A DNA stretch of 64,000 bases from Anaerolineae bacterium (GTDB lineage: Bacteria; Chloroflexota; Anaerolineae; Aggregatilineales; J027), in NCBI GenBank assembly GCA_019913005.1, contig JAIOHL010000333.1, positions 36,885 through 100,884 on the forward strand, read 5' to 3'. The translations under genes and the position numbers were made by a program. A model generated the notes under the pieces. The model saw only the letters and a program-made list of their open reading frames with translations, was not told the DNA's origin and did not search any database. Within the stretch, counting starts at the first letter, position 1. The number at the start of each line of letters is the position of its first letter. Below are positions 1 to 9,926 of the stretch, piece by piece.

Positions 1-329
1 TGGACGACGGCAATGGCGGCACGGCCTCGACTTCGTTTGCGGTCTCGGTCAATCCACCTGCCAATCAAAACCCGACGCTTGACCCGATTGGTGGTCAAAC
101 CTGTAATGAAGGCGATACACTGACAATCACCCCGACCTACAATGACCCGGATGGCAACCCGATTAGCGTCAGTGCCTTCTCGGATAACCCCGGTGTGGCG
201 GATGTCAATGGCAGTGGTGAACCGTTGAATGTGACATGCGCGACGGCGGGCAGTGCCAATATCACCGTTAACATTGATGATGGCAACGGCGGCACCGCTT
301 CGACTTCGTTTGGTGTCACGGTCAATGCG
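1..329 (+). repeat. Tandem protein-domain repeat (DDGNGGTASTSF.V.VN) at DNA and protein level
   Basis: gacggcaatggcggcacggcctcgacttcgttt near 5-37 recurs as gatggcaacggcggcaccgcttcgacttcgttt near 278-310. Confidence 0.7.
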
Positions 330-1103
330 GTTGCGCCACCCTTTGATGTCACCCAGTATCCCGAACTGCCTGATATTGGGGCGTTACAACCCGGCATTGG
401 TGGGGTGTATAACAATGGTCAGTCGCAGGGCAAACGGAATAATGTCTTCTCGGTAGCAGGAGATGAATCGGTCAATAGCTCGAACTTCTTGAATAACATC
501 GCAGCCAACCCGGTCTCAAATAGCGACCCCGATCTACAAGCGATAGTGAATTTCTATAATGTTCCTGCCCACACCGTAGGCGATACTTCGAACAATAGCT
601 TTGATGTTCAAAGTGCTGCCAGTGGGGACGGATGGACAATTGACCGCTTGTTCGATCCCAACTCTGCCGATCCCAACATTTGCAATTCCGGCGAAACTCC
701 GCTGGCGTGTGAACTGCGTATCGCCAGTCCTGCGGTGCTCTTCATCAGTTTCACTCCGACCAACGCTACCCAGACGAGTCAAGATCAATTTAACAACCTG
801 TTGCAACAGGCGGTTGATATGGCCCTTGCCAATGGCACAATTCCCGTCTTGGCGACCCTGCCAAACGATGGATTTGTAGATGCAGGCATAATCGCCAACT
901 ACAATGAAATCATCGTCACGGTTGCCGACAACAACGATGTGCCGTTGTGGAATGTATACGTCACAATGGAAGGGTCATCGGGGGTTTACAATGTCAGTGG
1001 CTCTGGTGCAACCGACTTTAATGATCTTTCCGGTGGGGCCAATCGTCGCAATTTGGCGGCACTCCAAGTCCTAATTCGTATCCGCCAAGCGCTGTTCCCA
1101 TGA
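3..1103 (+). CDS. Secreted/surface protein (5' truncated by window) with Ig/cadherin-like repeats and a C-terminal SGNH-hydrolase-like domain
   Basis: Frame 3 is open from the window edge (DDGNGGTASTSFAVSVN...); repeated 'DDGNGGTASTSF' unit; C-terminal region resembles SGNH/GDSL layout (FSVAGDES..., ...PVLATLPN...IANYNEIIVTVA..., ...RRNLAALQ). Confidence 0.65.
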   Translation, partial: DDGNGGTASTSFAVSVNPPANQNPTLDPIGGQTCNEGDTLTITPTYNDPDGNPISVSAFSDNPGVADVNGSGEPLNVTCATAGSANITVNIDDGNGGTASTSFGVTVNAVAPPFDVTQYPELPDIGALQPGIGGVYNNGQSQGKRNNVFSVAGDESVNSSNFLNNIAANPVSNSDPDLQAIVNFYNVPAHTVGDTSNNSFDVQSAASGDGWTIDRLFDPNSADPNICNSGETPLACELRIASPAVLFISFTPTNATQTSQDQFNNLLQQAVDMALANGTIPVLATLPNDGFVDAGIIANYNEIIVTVADNNDVPLWNVYVTMEGSSGVYNVSGSGATDFNDLSGGANRRNLAALQVLIRIRQALFP

Positions 1104-1126
1104 TTTTCCACGCCTAGTTCTCGACG

Positions 1127-1162
1127 CCCTTCTAACCAATGGATAGAAGGGTGTTTTTTTTT
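1127..1162 (+). terminator. Rho-independent terminator
   Basis: CCCTTCT(1127-1133)...AGAAGGG(1145-1151) stem followed by a 9-T run. Confidence 0.85.
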
Positions 1163-1227
1163 CGACGACATGCGCTATACTGCGATGGCCTATTTATCAT
1201 GTGGAGTGAACGCTTATCAGCACCTTT

Positions 1228-1938
1228 ATGAGACGTTATACCAACTGGACAATCATTTTCATCAGCACTTTGTTTGCAGTCGGGGCTGTCACCTCGACCT
1301 ATTGGATTCCCGAATTACAGCCCTCACTGATAAACACCGGAGATGCCGCTGAACAATTTAGCTGTGCGGATTATATCAATGGCGAACAATGCATGGTGCT
1401 GCGCGAAAATTATAAGACGAATCCTGACCTCGCCTTAGCCCAACAAGCCGCTCTCAATTCAGATGCGCAAAGAGAAGTAACGAACGAGGATACCCTGACC
1501 GAAATCGCAGCCGATGTAGCGGAAGGCACATCCGACCCCATAACGCCGCATGTGATTAAAAGTGGAACCTTTAATAGCTTTGATGCTATACGTGGTGCCG
1601 AGGGGAATGTTGCCATTTATGAAATTGGACGATTGGATGGTACAGAGGTCAAACATATCCTGCGTTTTGAAAATGCCTTTGAGGAGACGTTCCGCATCAT
1701 TAATGGGCCGGATTTATATATCTATCTCAGTCAATCGCAAAATCCGCTGACAGTGGATCAAATGATGGAGGGCGATTTAGGGGCAGTGGAAATCAGTATC
1801 ATCAAGGGCAACATTGGCGAACAGAACTATGAACTCCCGTCAGATATTGACCTTACCCAATACAACAGTGTGGTGATTTACTCCAAACAGTTCAACTTGT
1901 TGTATAGTGTCGCGCCCCTCATCTCAGCCGTCAATTAG
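1228..1938 (+). CDS. DM13-domain protein
   Basis: N-terminal hydrophobic segment; HVIKSGTFNSFDAIRGAEGNVAIYEI...ILRFENAFEETFRIINGPDLYIYLS...QYNSVVIYSKQFNLLYSVAPL matches DM13 pattern. Confidence 0.75.
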   Translation: MRRYTNWTIIFISTLFAVGAVTSTYWIPELQPSLINTGDAAEQFSCADYINGEQCMVLRENYKTNPDLALAQQAALNSDAQREVTNEDTLTEIAADVAEGTSDPITPHVIKSGTFNSFDAIRGAEGNVAIYEIGRLDGTEVKHILRFENAFEETFRIINGPDLYIYLSQSQNPLTVDQMMEGDLGAVEISIIKGNIGEQNYELPSDIDLTQYNSVVIYSKQFNLLYSVAPLISAVN

Positions 1939-1946
1939 GAGGCGTC

Positions 1947-2270
1947 ATGAGCGATTATCTTGTGGTGTTGGTCACGGCAAATTCTGAAGAACAGGCACGC
2001 AAAATCGCGGGGGAGTTGTTGGAAAAAAGGCTCATCGCCTGTGCCAATCTCATTCCAGTGCGTTCTCTGTTCATCTGGCAAGATCAGGTGCAAGACGAGG
2101 CCGAAGTTCTGATGATTATCAAGGCCACCCATGCCATTTTCAAGGACAAGCTGCAAGCCGAAATCAAGCGGTTGCACAGCTATGAAGTGCCAGAGATTAT
2201 CGGGATGCCGATTGTGATTGGGTCAGTGGAGTATCTCAAATGGATTGGGGACAACGTCACGGGGCTATAA
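1947..2270 (+). CDS. cutA: Divalent-cation tolerance protein CutA
   Basis: 107 aa; VTANSEEQARKIAGELLEKRLIACANLIPVRSLFIWQ...EVLMIIKA...LHSYEVPEIIGMPI is characteristic of CutA. Confidence 0.93.
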   Translation: MSDYLVVLVTANSEEQARKIAGELLEKRLIACANLIPVRSLFIWQDQVQDEAEVLMIIKATHAIFKDKLQAEIKRLHSYEVPEIIGMPIVIGSVEYLKWIGDNVTGL

Positions 2271-2294
2271 AACAAAAAACCGACTGCGCGTCGG
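2271..2294 (-). terminator. Intrinsic terminator of the tRNA-Gly transcript
   Basis: On the minus strand CCGAC-GCGCA-GTCGG hairpin followed by TTTTTTGTTTT. Confidence 0.8.
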
Positions 2295-2304
2295 AATTTG
2301 ATTG

Positions 2305-2376
2305 AGCGGGCGACGGGATTCGAACCCGTGACCTTCTCCTTGGCAAGGAGACGCTATACCACTAAGCCACGCCCGC
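2305..2376 (-). tRNA. tRNA-Gly(GCC)
   Basis: Reverse complement GCGGGCG TGGCTTAGTGGTATAGC GTCTCCTTGCCAAGGAGA ... GGGTTCGAATCCC ... CGCCCGCT: full cloverleaf, anticodon GCC, 3' CCA not encoded. Confidence 0.96.
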
Positions 2377-2421
2377 ATCTCATTTTGTTAACATTGTTAA
2401 TGATAGCGTGCAACGAGCCAG

Positions 2422-3000
2422 ATGTCAAGATTATCTCTCAAAAATATCGTCGTTTGGTTAGGGCTTGGAACCGGCCTACTTATGGCAATGGTATCCTGTC
2501 AGCCTACCCCCCAGTTTACCGTGCCACCCACCATTGCCCCAACTGAGACCCTGCCGATTTTGCGGAGCCATGCCACGCCGATTACGCTTAAAACGGCGAC
2601 ACCTACCCTGCCCGCCGGATACGAGGATGCGGCTTATTTGTTAGACGGGGTATGTTATGATGCCCTGCGTGTTTTGGTGGGGACCCCCATTGTGCTGCGT
2701 TTTCAAGCCGATCTTGACCAGTATTTCATCAACCTGAACAGCTTAGGCAGTTGTGAAGGAACGCTGGCAGCCCCAATCTTCGATTTTTCGAGTCAAATTC
2801 TGGTCGGGCAAATTCAAGTGGGGCAGGGCTGTGATGCCAATTTTTATCCGACCCCGCCTGCGACAGATGCCCAAGCACGAACAGTCACGATTCGGTTACA
2901 ATTTGCAGTGACACCCGACTGTGATTATGAAGTGATGGGGATTTTCTTGATGGCGATTGCCCGCCCTCCGGATGATTACACAGTAAAAATTCAACCCTAG
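2422..3000 (+). CDS. Hypothetical lipoprotein
   Basis: Signal peptide with lipobox-like ...LLMAMVSC; no recognised domain. Confidence 0.6.
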   Translation: MSRLSLKNIVVWLGLGTGLLMAMVSCQPTPQFTVPPTIAPTETLPILRSHATPITLKTATPTLPAGYEDAAYLLDGVCYDALRVLVGTPIVLRFQADLDQYFINLNSLGSCEGTLAAPIFDFSSQILVGQIQVGQGCDANFYPTPPATDAQARTVTIRLQFAVTPDCDYEVMGIFLMAIARPPDDYTVKIQP

Positions 3001-3077
3001 CATTTGGTTGCGGGCCATACCATTCTTAGTCATAATGTCATTTTTACAATGAGTAAAGGGGAGAAAATATCGAAGAA

Positions 3078-5039
3078 ATGGGCATCGCTGCCGATATTGC
3101 CATCATCGTTGTAGCAGGTTTACTAGGTGGACTTGTTGCACAACAATTCAAACAACCCCTCATTATGGGATACATCATTGCTGGCGTCATGGTCGGCCCC
3201 TATACCGGGGGTGTAACGGTCAGCAATGTTCATGATATTGAACTTCTAGCGGAAATTGGCGTCGCCTTACTCCTATTCGCCCTCGGTCTAGAATTCTCTT
3301 TTAAAGAATTACAACCTGTGCGTCGTATTGCCTTATTGGGGACGCCTTTACAGCTTGGCTTAACCATAGGCTATGGCTTCTTGATAGGTCGGCTTTTTAA
3401 CCTTAGCTGGAATAATGCTATTTGGCTGGGATCGCTGGTGGCGGTCTCTAGCACGATGGTGACACTGAAAACCCTGATGGCGCAGGGCCAATTGGGAACT
3501 CTTGCCAGTCGGATTATGATTGGCATGTTGATTGTGCAAGATTTGGCAGTCGTGCCGATGATGATTATCCTGCCTCAATTGAGCGACCTTGAAGCGGGGC
3601 TGCCCTTGCTTGGCCTAGCGGTGGTCAAAGCCGCCATGTTCACCGTCGCCATGTATTTTGTGGGAACATACTTGATCCCGCGCTTAATGTTGCAAATCGC
3701 CCGCTGGAATTCACGCGAGTTATTTCTAGTAGCTGTCACCGCGTTGGGCTTGGGGATTGGCTATGTTACCTATCTGGTCGGCCTATCCTTCGCATTAGGT
3801 GCGTTTGTAGCCGGGTTGCTGCTCAGTGAATCAGACCATGCCCATCAAGCCCTTAGTGACATCATCCCGCTGCGTGATCTATTTGGAATGTTGTTTTTTG
3901 CCTCTGTAGGGATGCTACTTGACCCTAACTATTTGATGGACAACATCTTATTGGTACTGGTAGTGGCAGGATCGGTGGTAATTGGAAAATCACTGATTCT
4001 CGCAGGCGTCACTCGATTGTTTAACTACCGAGGCATTACACCATTTGCCGTCGGATTAGGGATTTTTCAAATTGGGGAGTTCTCATTTGTGCTAGCGCGA
4101 GTCGGTCTTAGTACCGATTCAATTGACCATGACCTTTATGCGCTGGTTTTGAGTGCCGCAATCATCACCATGGTGCTGACGCCTTTTGGAATGAGGATGG
4201 TCGTGCCATTACATAACGTCTATCGCAGGTGGTCAAAACGACCAGAGTTACCATTGTCAGAAGAACCTCTACCCAAACAATCCCATGTTGTGATTGCCGG
4301 AGGTGGACAGGTAGGTTTCTACGCCGCCCGTTTGTTAAATCAATTAGGATTAGATTGTGTAGTGATTGAGCTTGACCAACGCCGTGTTGAAGACCTGAAA
4401 AAAGAGGGTATTCCAGTCATTTATGGGGATGCCAGTCGGTCAGTTGTTTTGGAGGCCACCAAACTTGAACAGGCCAAGTTATTGTTGATTACCGTGCCGG
4501 ATTTCCCAGTGACACGGGCCATCGTTCATCTTGCGCGACAGGTCAATCCTACTCTGCATATCGTCGCACGTGCGGAGGAAGTCGAAACACTGCACCTGCT
4601 GCATGAGATGGGGGTCTATGAGGTCGTGCAGCCAAGATTTGAGGCGGGACTAGAGATTATCCGCCAAGCCCTGTTACATTTGAACTTCGGCGTTAATGAC
4701 ATCCAACACTATACAGACACCATTCGCCAAGAACTCTATGCACCTCTCTATGATTATCACCCTGACTACCAAGCAGTCGCTCAAATACAGAACGCGGCCC
4801 GCCTGCTGCAATTTAAATGGGTGACTATCGCGGCAGACAGCCCATTGGCGGGGCAAAATATCGGAGATTTAGGTGTTCGTACAAAAACCGGAACTGTCAT
4901 TGTTGGGTTGATGAGGGATGGAAAGTTGGTAGTTAGCCCCGGTGCGGATTATCATTTAATAGCAGGTGACACCCTTGCTATTTTGGGCAATCACCAACAG
5001 CTTGATAATTTTCAGCAATTTGCGAATCAGTCCGCTTAA
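3078..5039 (+). CDS. CPA2 family K+/H+ (KefB-type) antiporter with TrkA-N and TrkA-C domains
   Basis: Multi-TM Na_H exchanger ([28 protein letters not shown]...[11 protein letters not shown]), Rossmann [14 protein letters not shown]-terminal TrkA-C. Confidence 0.92.
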   Translation: MGIAADIAIIVVAGLLGGLVAQQFKQPLIMGYIIAGVMVGPYTGGVTVSNVHDIELLAEIGVALLLFALGLEFSFKELQPVRRIALLGTPLQLGLTIGYGFLIGRLFNLSWNNAIWLGSLVAVSSTMVTLKTLMAQGQLGTLASRIMIGMLIVQDLAVVPMMIILPQLSDLEAGLPLLGLAVVKAAMFTVAMYFVGTYLIPRLMLQIARWNSRELFLVAVTALGLGIGYVTYLVGLSFALGAFVAGLLLSESDHAHQALSDIIPLRDLFGMLFFASVGMLLDPNYLMDNILLVLVVAGSVVIGKSLILAGVTRLFNYRGITPFAVGLGIFQIGEFSFVLARVGLSTDSIDHDLYALVLSAAIITMVLTPFGMRMVVPLHNVYRRWSKRPELPLSEEPLPKQSHVVIAGGGQVGFYAARLLNQLGLDCVVIELDQRRVEDLKKEGIPVIYGDASRSVVLEATKLEQAKLLLITVPDFPVTRAIVHLARQVNPTLHIVARAEEVETLHLLHEMGVYEVVQPRFEAGLEIIRQALLHLNFGVNDIQHYTDTIRQELYAPLYDYHPDYQAVAQIQNAARLLQFKWVTIAADSPLAGQNIGDLGVRTKTGTVIVGLMRDGKLVVSPGADYHLIAGDTLAILGNHQQLDNFQQFANQSA

Positions 5040-5056
5040 ACTTGTTAGGGGAATTT

Positions 5057-5881
5057 ATGATGCAATTTGCGTGCCATGCGTGGGCCTACAATAATCTACC
5101 ACTGCGCGAAGCCATTGGGACGATAGCACGGCTTGGTTTTCGCTCGATTGATCTTGGCACCGGCCCACATATTGATGTGATGGTGGCCGCCCGTGAACCC
5201 GAAAAGTATGGGACAGCCGTGCGGCGCGTCGTGGAAGATTTCAACCTAAACGTCACCGACCTCTATTTGCTGCTACCCCACGTCAATTCCGCCGACCCCG
5301 CCCGCCGCGAAAGTCAATTGCTGCTGTTTCGACGCCTTGTCCCCTTTGCAATTGAATTGGGCACGCCGGGAATTACGGTATCGCCGGGGTTGCTGCAACC
5401 GGATGGGCCAGAACACAGCCTTGCCCGCACCGTTCCGGCCTTGCAGCGAATTGTGGATGCCACCGAAAACACCGATTTGCGGATTTCATTTGAGCCGCAT
5501 TTGGATTCATCCGCCAGCACCCCCGAAAATGCTATTTTGTTGGTGGAGGCTGTGCCGGGGTTGAGTCTGACACTGGATGTGTCCCATTTGGTGGCACAGG
5601 GGATTACATGGCGTAATATCCGCATGTTGTTTGAACACACCGCGCATGTACAGGTGCGGCAGGCTCGCCGAGATCGGCTGCAAGTGCCATTTGAAAAAGG
5701 CAAACTGGATTTGGAGCAGTTGATGGTTGACCTTGCCGAAGCCGATTATCATGGCGTGGTTTCAATTGAATATATGACCACGTTCGGCTGGCATGGCATG
5801 GCGGAAGTGAACATTACGCAGGAGATCGTCAAGACACGTGATGCCCTGCGTGATTTACGCCTACAAGTGCTGCAAGAATAG
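5057..5881 (+). CDS. Sugar phosphate isomerase/epimerase family TIM barrel
   Basis: GFRSIDLGTGP..., ISFEPHLDS..., LTLDVSHL..., VSIEYM; ATG at 5057 preceded by AGGGGAA. Confidence 0.8.
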   Translation: MMQFACHAWAYNNLPLREAIGTIARLGFRSIDLGTGPHIDVMVAAREPEKYGTAVRRVVEDFNLNVTDLYLLLPHVNSADPARRESQLLLFRRLVPFAIELGTPGITVSPGLLQPDGPEHSLARTVPALQRIVDATENTDLRISFEPHLDSSASTPENAILLVEAVPGLSLTLDVSHLVAQGITWRNIRMLFEHTAHVQVRQARRDRLQVPFEKGKLDLEQLMVDLAEADYHGVVSIEYMTTFGWHGMAEVNITQEIVKTRDALRDLRLQVLQE

Positions 5882-5882
5882 C

Positions 5883-7193
5883 CTATTGTGGGGAGGCGGG
5901 GGCTGTCACCCATGCCGCCATCGCATCAAAATCCGCCTCAATCTGGTGAATCTGATTACGGTAATTCGGCGCAATGGCCTCAAAATTTCCCTTGTGATAC
6001 TCAATCACCGCGTCGGGGTCTTTGAGCAGATGCCCGGTAAGAATGGCAACTACCTCATCATTCGGCTTAATCTCCCCTTGTTCGACCAACTGCCGCACTC
6101 CTGCGACTGACGCAGCCGACGCAGGTTCACAGCCAATTCCTGCCGCGTCAATACAGGCTTTAGCGTCCATAATGTCTTGGTCAGTTACACACACCACCAG
6201 CCCGCCTGTGACTTCAATGCTGCGTTTGGCTTTGGCATAGTTGGTAGGGTCGCCAATGCGAATAGCGGTTGCCAGTGTCTCGGCTTTCATGGTGATGTGT
6301 TCTTTGAAATTGCCTTGCCAACTGCGGAAAAATGGCGACGCCCCCTCCGCCTGCACTATCGCAATACGCGGCATCCGTTTGATAATTCCAAGATGATGTA
6401 GTTCCATAAATGCCTTGCCAAAGGAAGACGAATTACCGAGATTACCCCCCGGCACCACCACCCAATCCGGCACTTTCCAACGCCGCTGTTGTAACATTTC
6501 CAGCATAATCGTCTTTTGCCCCTCCAAACGGAAGGGATTGACCGAATTCAACATATAGACAGGCAGCTTGTTGGCGGCGTCTAGCACCAACTTTTGGGCT
6601 TGGTCAAAATCCCCACAGATTTCCAAGCAGGTCGCGCCATAGGCAATTGCTTGGGCGACCTTGCCGAGCGCGATTTTGCCTGCTGGAATCGCCACCACAC
6701 CCTGCAAACCTGTCAGCGCTGCATACGAAGCCATACTCGCCGACGTGTTACCCGTGCTGGCACAAATAACCGCGTGTGCCCCTAAATGTTTGGCCTGACT
6801 TACCCCGGTGGTCATGCCCCGGTCTTTAAAACTGCCTGTCGGGTTCTCGCCCTCATGCTTCAATTGCAATTTTTTATGTCCGGTAAATTGGGCCAGCCAA
6901 GGCGGGCTATCATAGAGCATGGTGTTGCCTTCGCCGCGTGTCACCATCTCATCTTCGGCCAATTCAGGCGCGATCAATTCCCGATAGCGCCAGACTCCGC
7001 TACGTTCCCAATTTTTGAATCCGCCGAGGCGCTGATCGAATAAATCAGTGGAGACACGAGTTCGCAGATAGTCCAGATCATGCTGCACATCCAACAAGCC
7101 GCCACATTTAGGACAATTGTAGAGCTTGGCGTTGCGATAGTAGGTCTCGGAACAGTCTACACATTGCAGCCATGTTCTGGCATTCGTGTTCAT
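5883..7193 (-). CDS. thrC: Threonine synthase
   Basis: N-terminal zinc ribbon CVDCSETYYRNAKLYNCPKCGG; PLP lysine motif GENPTGSFKDRGM. Confidence 0.92.
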   Translation of the reverse strand: MNTNARTWLQCVDCSETYYRNAKLYNCPKCGGLLDVQHDLDYLRTRVSTDLFDQRLGGFKNWERSGVWRYRELIAPELAEDEMVTRGEGNTMLYDSPPWLAQFTGHKKLQLKHEGENPTGSFKDRGMTTGVSQAKHLGAHAVICASTGNTSASMASYAALTGLQGVVAIPAGKIALGKVAQAIAYGATCLEICGDFDQAQKLVLDAANKLPVYMLNSVNPFRLEGQKTIMLEMLQQRRWKVPDWVVVPGGNLGNSSSFGKAFMELHHLGIIKRMPRIAIVQAEGASPFFRSWQGNFKEHITMKAETLATAIRIGDPTNYAKAKRSIEVTGGLVVCVTDQDIMDAKACIDAAGIGCEPASAASVAGVRQLVEQGEIKPNDEVVAILTGHLLKDPDAVIEYHKGNFEAIAPNYRNQIHQIEADFDAMAAWVTAPASPQ

Positions 7194-8068
7194 TGTTTGC
7201 CTCCACGTTGAGCATGTCCATTGTCGTTTTCAGGCATAAGCACAGATGTCGCCGCCGGGTAGGAACCAAGCAATTTGACCATTGAGGCGCTTTGCAGCAA
7301 GCCCATCAAGGCCTGTTTACACTGCGGGTCTTCGGCATGTCCTTCAAAATCCAGATAAAACCAATACTGCCATGCTTTGGAGCGCATGGGACGGGATTCT
7401 AGCTTAGTAAGGTTGACTTCGTGTCGTGCAAATGCCCCAAGACATTCATAGAGGGCCGCTGGGCGATGACGCACGGCAAAAACAATTGAGGTTTTCTGTG
7501 GGCCTTCGGTACGGGGGGCATCATGCAGGCCAATCACAAAAAAGCGCGTGGAATTATAGGGTTCGTCTTCAACCCCCCGCTCCAACACCGTGAGGCCATA
7601 CAATTCGCCTGCCAGCGCACTGGCAATCGAGGCCGTATGCGGTTCAGGGTTCGCAGCAAGGTCACGGGCACTGCCAGCCGTATCATAGGCCACTACCGCC
7701 TCAAATCCACGTCGGCGCAGATAACCTTCACACTGGGCCAACGCCTGCGGATGGGATTTGACGCGCTTGATGTCCGACAGTTTGGTTCCGGCAGGGGCAA
7801 GCAGCATATGTTGAACCCGCAAAATGACTTCAGCCTGCACGCGCATGTCGTGTTCAAATAATAATTCATAACTTTGGGCGACGGTTCCGGCCAGCGCATT
7901 TTCGACAGGCAGCATCCCATACGTCGCTTTTCCGGTTAGCACAGCTTCAAACAAGCACTGAAAATTGGGACAGGGGAGGGTTTCAACGTCTCGACCAAAA
8001 TGCTGACGAACGGCTTCTTCGGAATAGGCCCCGTGCTCACCTTGAAACGCAACAATAATTGGACTCAT
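7190..8068 (-). CDS. pheA: Prephenate dehydratase
   Basis: IVAFQGEHGAYSEEAVRQHFG; STRFFVIG; ACT domain with LTKLESRP. Confidence 0.93.
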   Translation of the reverse strand: MSPIIVAFQGEHGAYSEEAVRQHFGRDVETLPCPNFQCLFEAVLTGKATYGMLPVENALAGTVAQSYELLFEHDMRVQAEVILRVQHMLLAPAGTKLSDIKRVKSHPQALAQCEGYLRRRGFEAVVAYDTAGSARDLAANPEPHTASIASALAGELYGLTVLERGVEDEPYNSTRFFVIGLHDAPRTEGPQKTSIVFAVRHRPAALYECLGAFARHEVNLTKLESRPMRSKAWQYWFYLDFEGHAEDPQCKQALMGLLQSASMVKLLGSYPAATSVLMPENDNGHAQRGGKQ

Positions 8069-8652
8069 TTGTATTTTCCAGCTTTAGGTTTGAAATTACC
8101 CTGTCGCTCAGGATTTAGAAAAATCGAAGCGGCGGCAGGTCGCTTATCAAAGAACGGCAAAATCAATAATAGCACAGACAGGGCCAAACAAAGCCAGATT
8201 TCTGACGTGAAAAAGTCACGAATGATGTCGCCATTGGTATAGGGGGCATGTTCGCCAGAGGTGACAAAAAGGCTCTCGTTGAGGGTATCGGTCACATTGA
8301 GGGTATACGTCCGTACCCACAACAGCACCACCCCAATGCCGAGCAGCAGCATCAATGCGTTATTGACACGACTGCTGGGGCGTTCAGAGGTGGCAATGCG
8401 CCGATAAAATTGGAACGTCATTGCACCTGCCACAATCGGCAAGATGAACATGATACCGGAGGGGAAATCTTCAGTGAAATTGACATTTCGGGCCGCCAGA
8501 TCAAAGCCCGTAAACGAATCAATCTCGTTATTTTCACCGGGGGTCTCTAGCCAGACACCAAAAGCAAACAGCCCCACGACTGCCAATCCAATTGCGGCAA
8601 TTGCAAGGCTGAGAAAATGCAGGCGGGGTTTATTTTCTGGACGTCGCAACAT
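8065..8652 (-). CDS. Hypothetical multi-TM membrane protein
   Basis: 195 aa, about four hydrophobic segments, 4-nt overlap with pheA start. Confidence 0.65.
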   Translation of the reverse strand: MLRRPENKPRLHFLSLAIAAIGLAVVGLFAFGVWLETPGENNEIDSFTGFDLAARNVNFTEDFPSGIMFILPIVAGAMTFQFYRRIATSERPSSRVNNALMLLLGIGVVLLWVRTYTLNVTDTLNESLFVTSGEHAPYTNGDIIRDFFTSEIWLCLALSVLLLILPFFDKRPAAASIFLNPERQGNFKPKAGKYK

Positions 8653-8728
8653 GGTCTATCCTATTTAATCCTAGCCAATTTCGGCTTGCCGTTCACTCAC
8701 TAGAATACTCTCAGCGGTGAACGAAGGA

Positions 8729-9541
8729 TTAATCGTCCTCTTCTTCGTCCTTATCGTCCAGCTTTTCTGTCGAATCCGCGTGGGGGGATTCAGGTTCATC
8801 GCCATCCCGCTGATTGCCTTCATTGCGCGGGGCATCAACCGATGATTCACCAGCATCATCCAAAAGCGCCAATCCACTATCAGCTTCGGATGGGGTATCA
8901 GTGAACAAGTCTTCAGGTGCGTCTAGGTCATGGGCGGTCTCAAATTCGATGCGCGGATTGCCGTCTTCGCCATCCACAATACGTACTTCCTTGCCCGCGA
9001 TAATTGGCCCAATCTCGCTGCTGTCATTCAAATCTTCGGGTAAATCCATATCATCCAACGGGCGGGAGGGGGGAGGGAGTTCACGTTTGGGTAGATCGTC
9101 GCCGCGCAGTTCATCGTCATAGCGCCCATGCAGCAAGGTAGCATTGTGGGCCAGATTAAACACTTCGCTGTAAAGCCGTTCGGCATGATGCGACACCCCG
9201 TTCAGCGCATCCGCGAAATGGCTGTAGCCGAAATTCTCGGTAGGCAGTTCAACCGCAAGGAACAAATCGCCATCGCTATCGAGGCCAAATTTTGCCATGT
9301 TCATATCAAGGTTAAGGCGCAGGACATGATAGTAAAAGCGCAGGCGGTCTTCAGCATTGGGTGGGGCCACCACAAACGGATTGATGACAAAATAAATCCA
9401 GTGCTCACTTAGCCGGATGAAAATTCGGAAGGAGGAAACCGAAGTTCGCACCCCTGTAATCCATGTGTTTTCGCTGCTACGGGTATAGCTCCACTCATAT
9501 CGTGAGAAGTATTCTTCAATGGTCTCTGGTGTCAGGTGCAT
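8729..9541 (-). CDS. YbjN-like domain protein with long acidic C-terminal tail
   Basis: N-terminal half resembles YbjN/type III chaperone-like fold (FRIFIRLSEHWIYFVINPFV...LRFYYHVLRLNLDMNMAKFGLDSDGDLFLAVELP); tail Asp/Glu-rich. Confidence 0.6.
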   Translation of the reverse strand: MHLTPETIEEYFSRYEWSYTRSSENTWITGVRTSVSSFRIFIRLSEHWIYFVINPFVVAPPNAEDRLRFYYHVLRLNLDMNMAKFGLDSDGDLFLAVELPTENFGYSHFADALNGVSHHAERLYSEVFNLAHNATLLHGRYDDELRGDDLPKRELPPPSRPLDDMDLPEDLNDSSEIGPIIAGKEVRIVDGEDGNPRIEFETAHDLDAPEDLFTDTPSEADSGLALLDDAGESSVDAPRNEGNQRDGDEPESPHADSTEKLDDKDEEEDD

Positions 9542-9653
9542 TCATACGCCCTATCTTGGAAGCGGTCAAGCCGAAAATGAGGGGAAATCTCAAATTCAAC
9601 CATCTATTATAGCTTAGAAAGGGGGCGTTATAGAGATAGAGTTTAGTTTCGAC

Positions 9654-9926
9654 CTAGCGACGATCCGCGAGATTCACCATCACAAAATACATGGTTGCTC
9701 CGATAAGGCCAAACAGCAGCAACCCCCAGCCGCCCAGCCCAATCAAGGTCATCCCTAAGCCAGCAAGGGCTGTCCCAATGCCGACCATTTGGGCCGCCTG
9801 ACCCTCATATTGGCGCATTTGGCCCTGCCGATAGACATTGGCGGATTTTTTGATGATGATTCGCACGCCATAGGCCATCACTCCAATGCCCATGATTAGA
9901 AACAGCAGCAAAATAATGGTGTTCAT
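9654..9926 (-). CDS. Small membrane protein
   Basis: 90 aa, two hydrophobic segments; 4-nt overlap with meaB. Confidence 0.55.
   Translation of the reverse strand: MNTIILLLFLIMGIGVMAYGVRIIIKKSANVYRQGQMRQYEGQAAQMVGIGTALAGLGMTLIGLGGWGLLLFGLIGATMYFVMVNLADRR

Noticed and set aside
2305-2376. tRNA-Gly as an integration site for a mobile element
   Set aside because: No integrase, direct repeat or foreign-looking cargo nearby.
2298-2546. 82-aa plus-strand ORF (MIERATGFEPVTFSLARRRY...)
   Set aside because: Reads antisense through the tRNA-Gly gene; the GFEPV peptide is the typical artefact of a reversed T-loop.
8690-8723. CGTTCAC/GTGAACG inverted repeat
   Set aside because: Only 7 bp with a 20-nt loop and no U-run; too weak to call.
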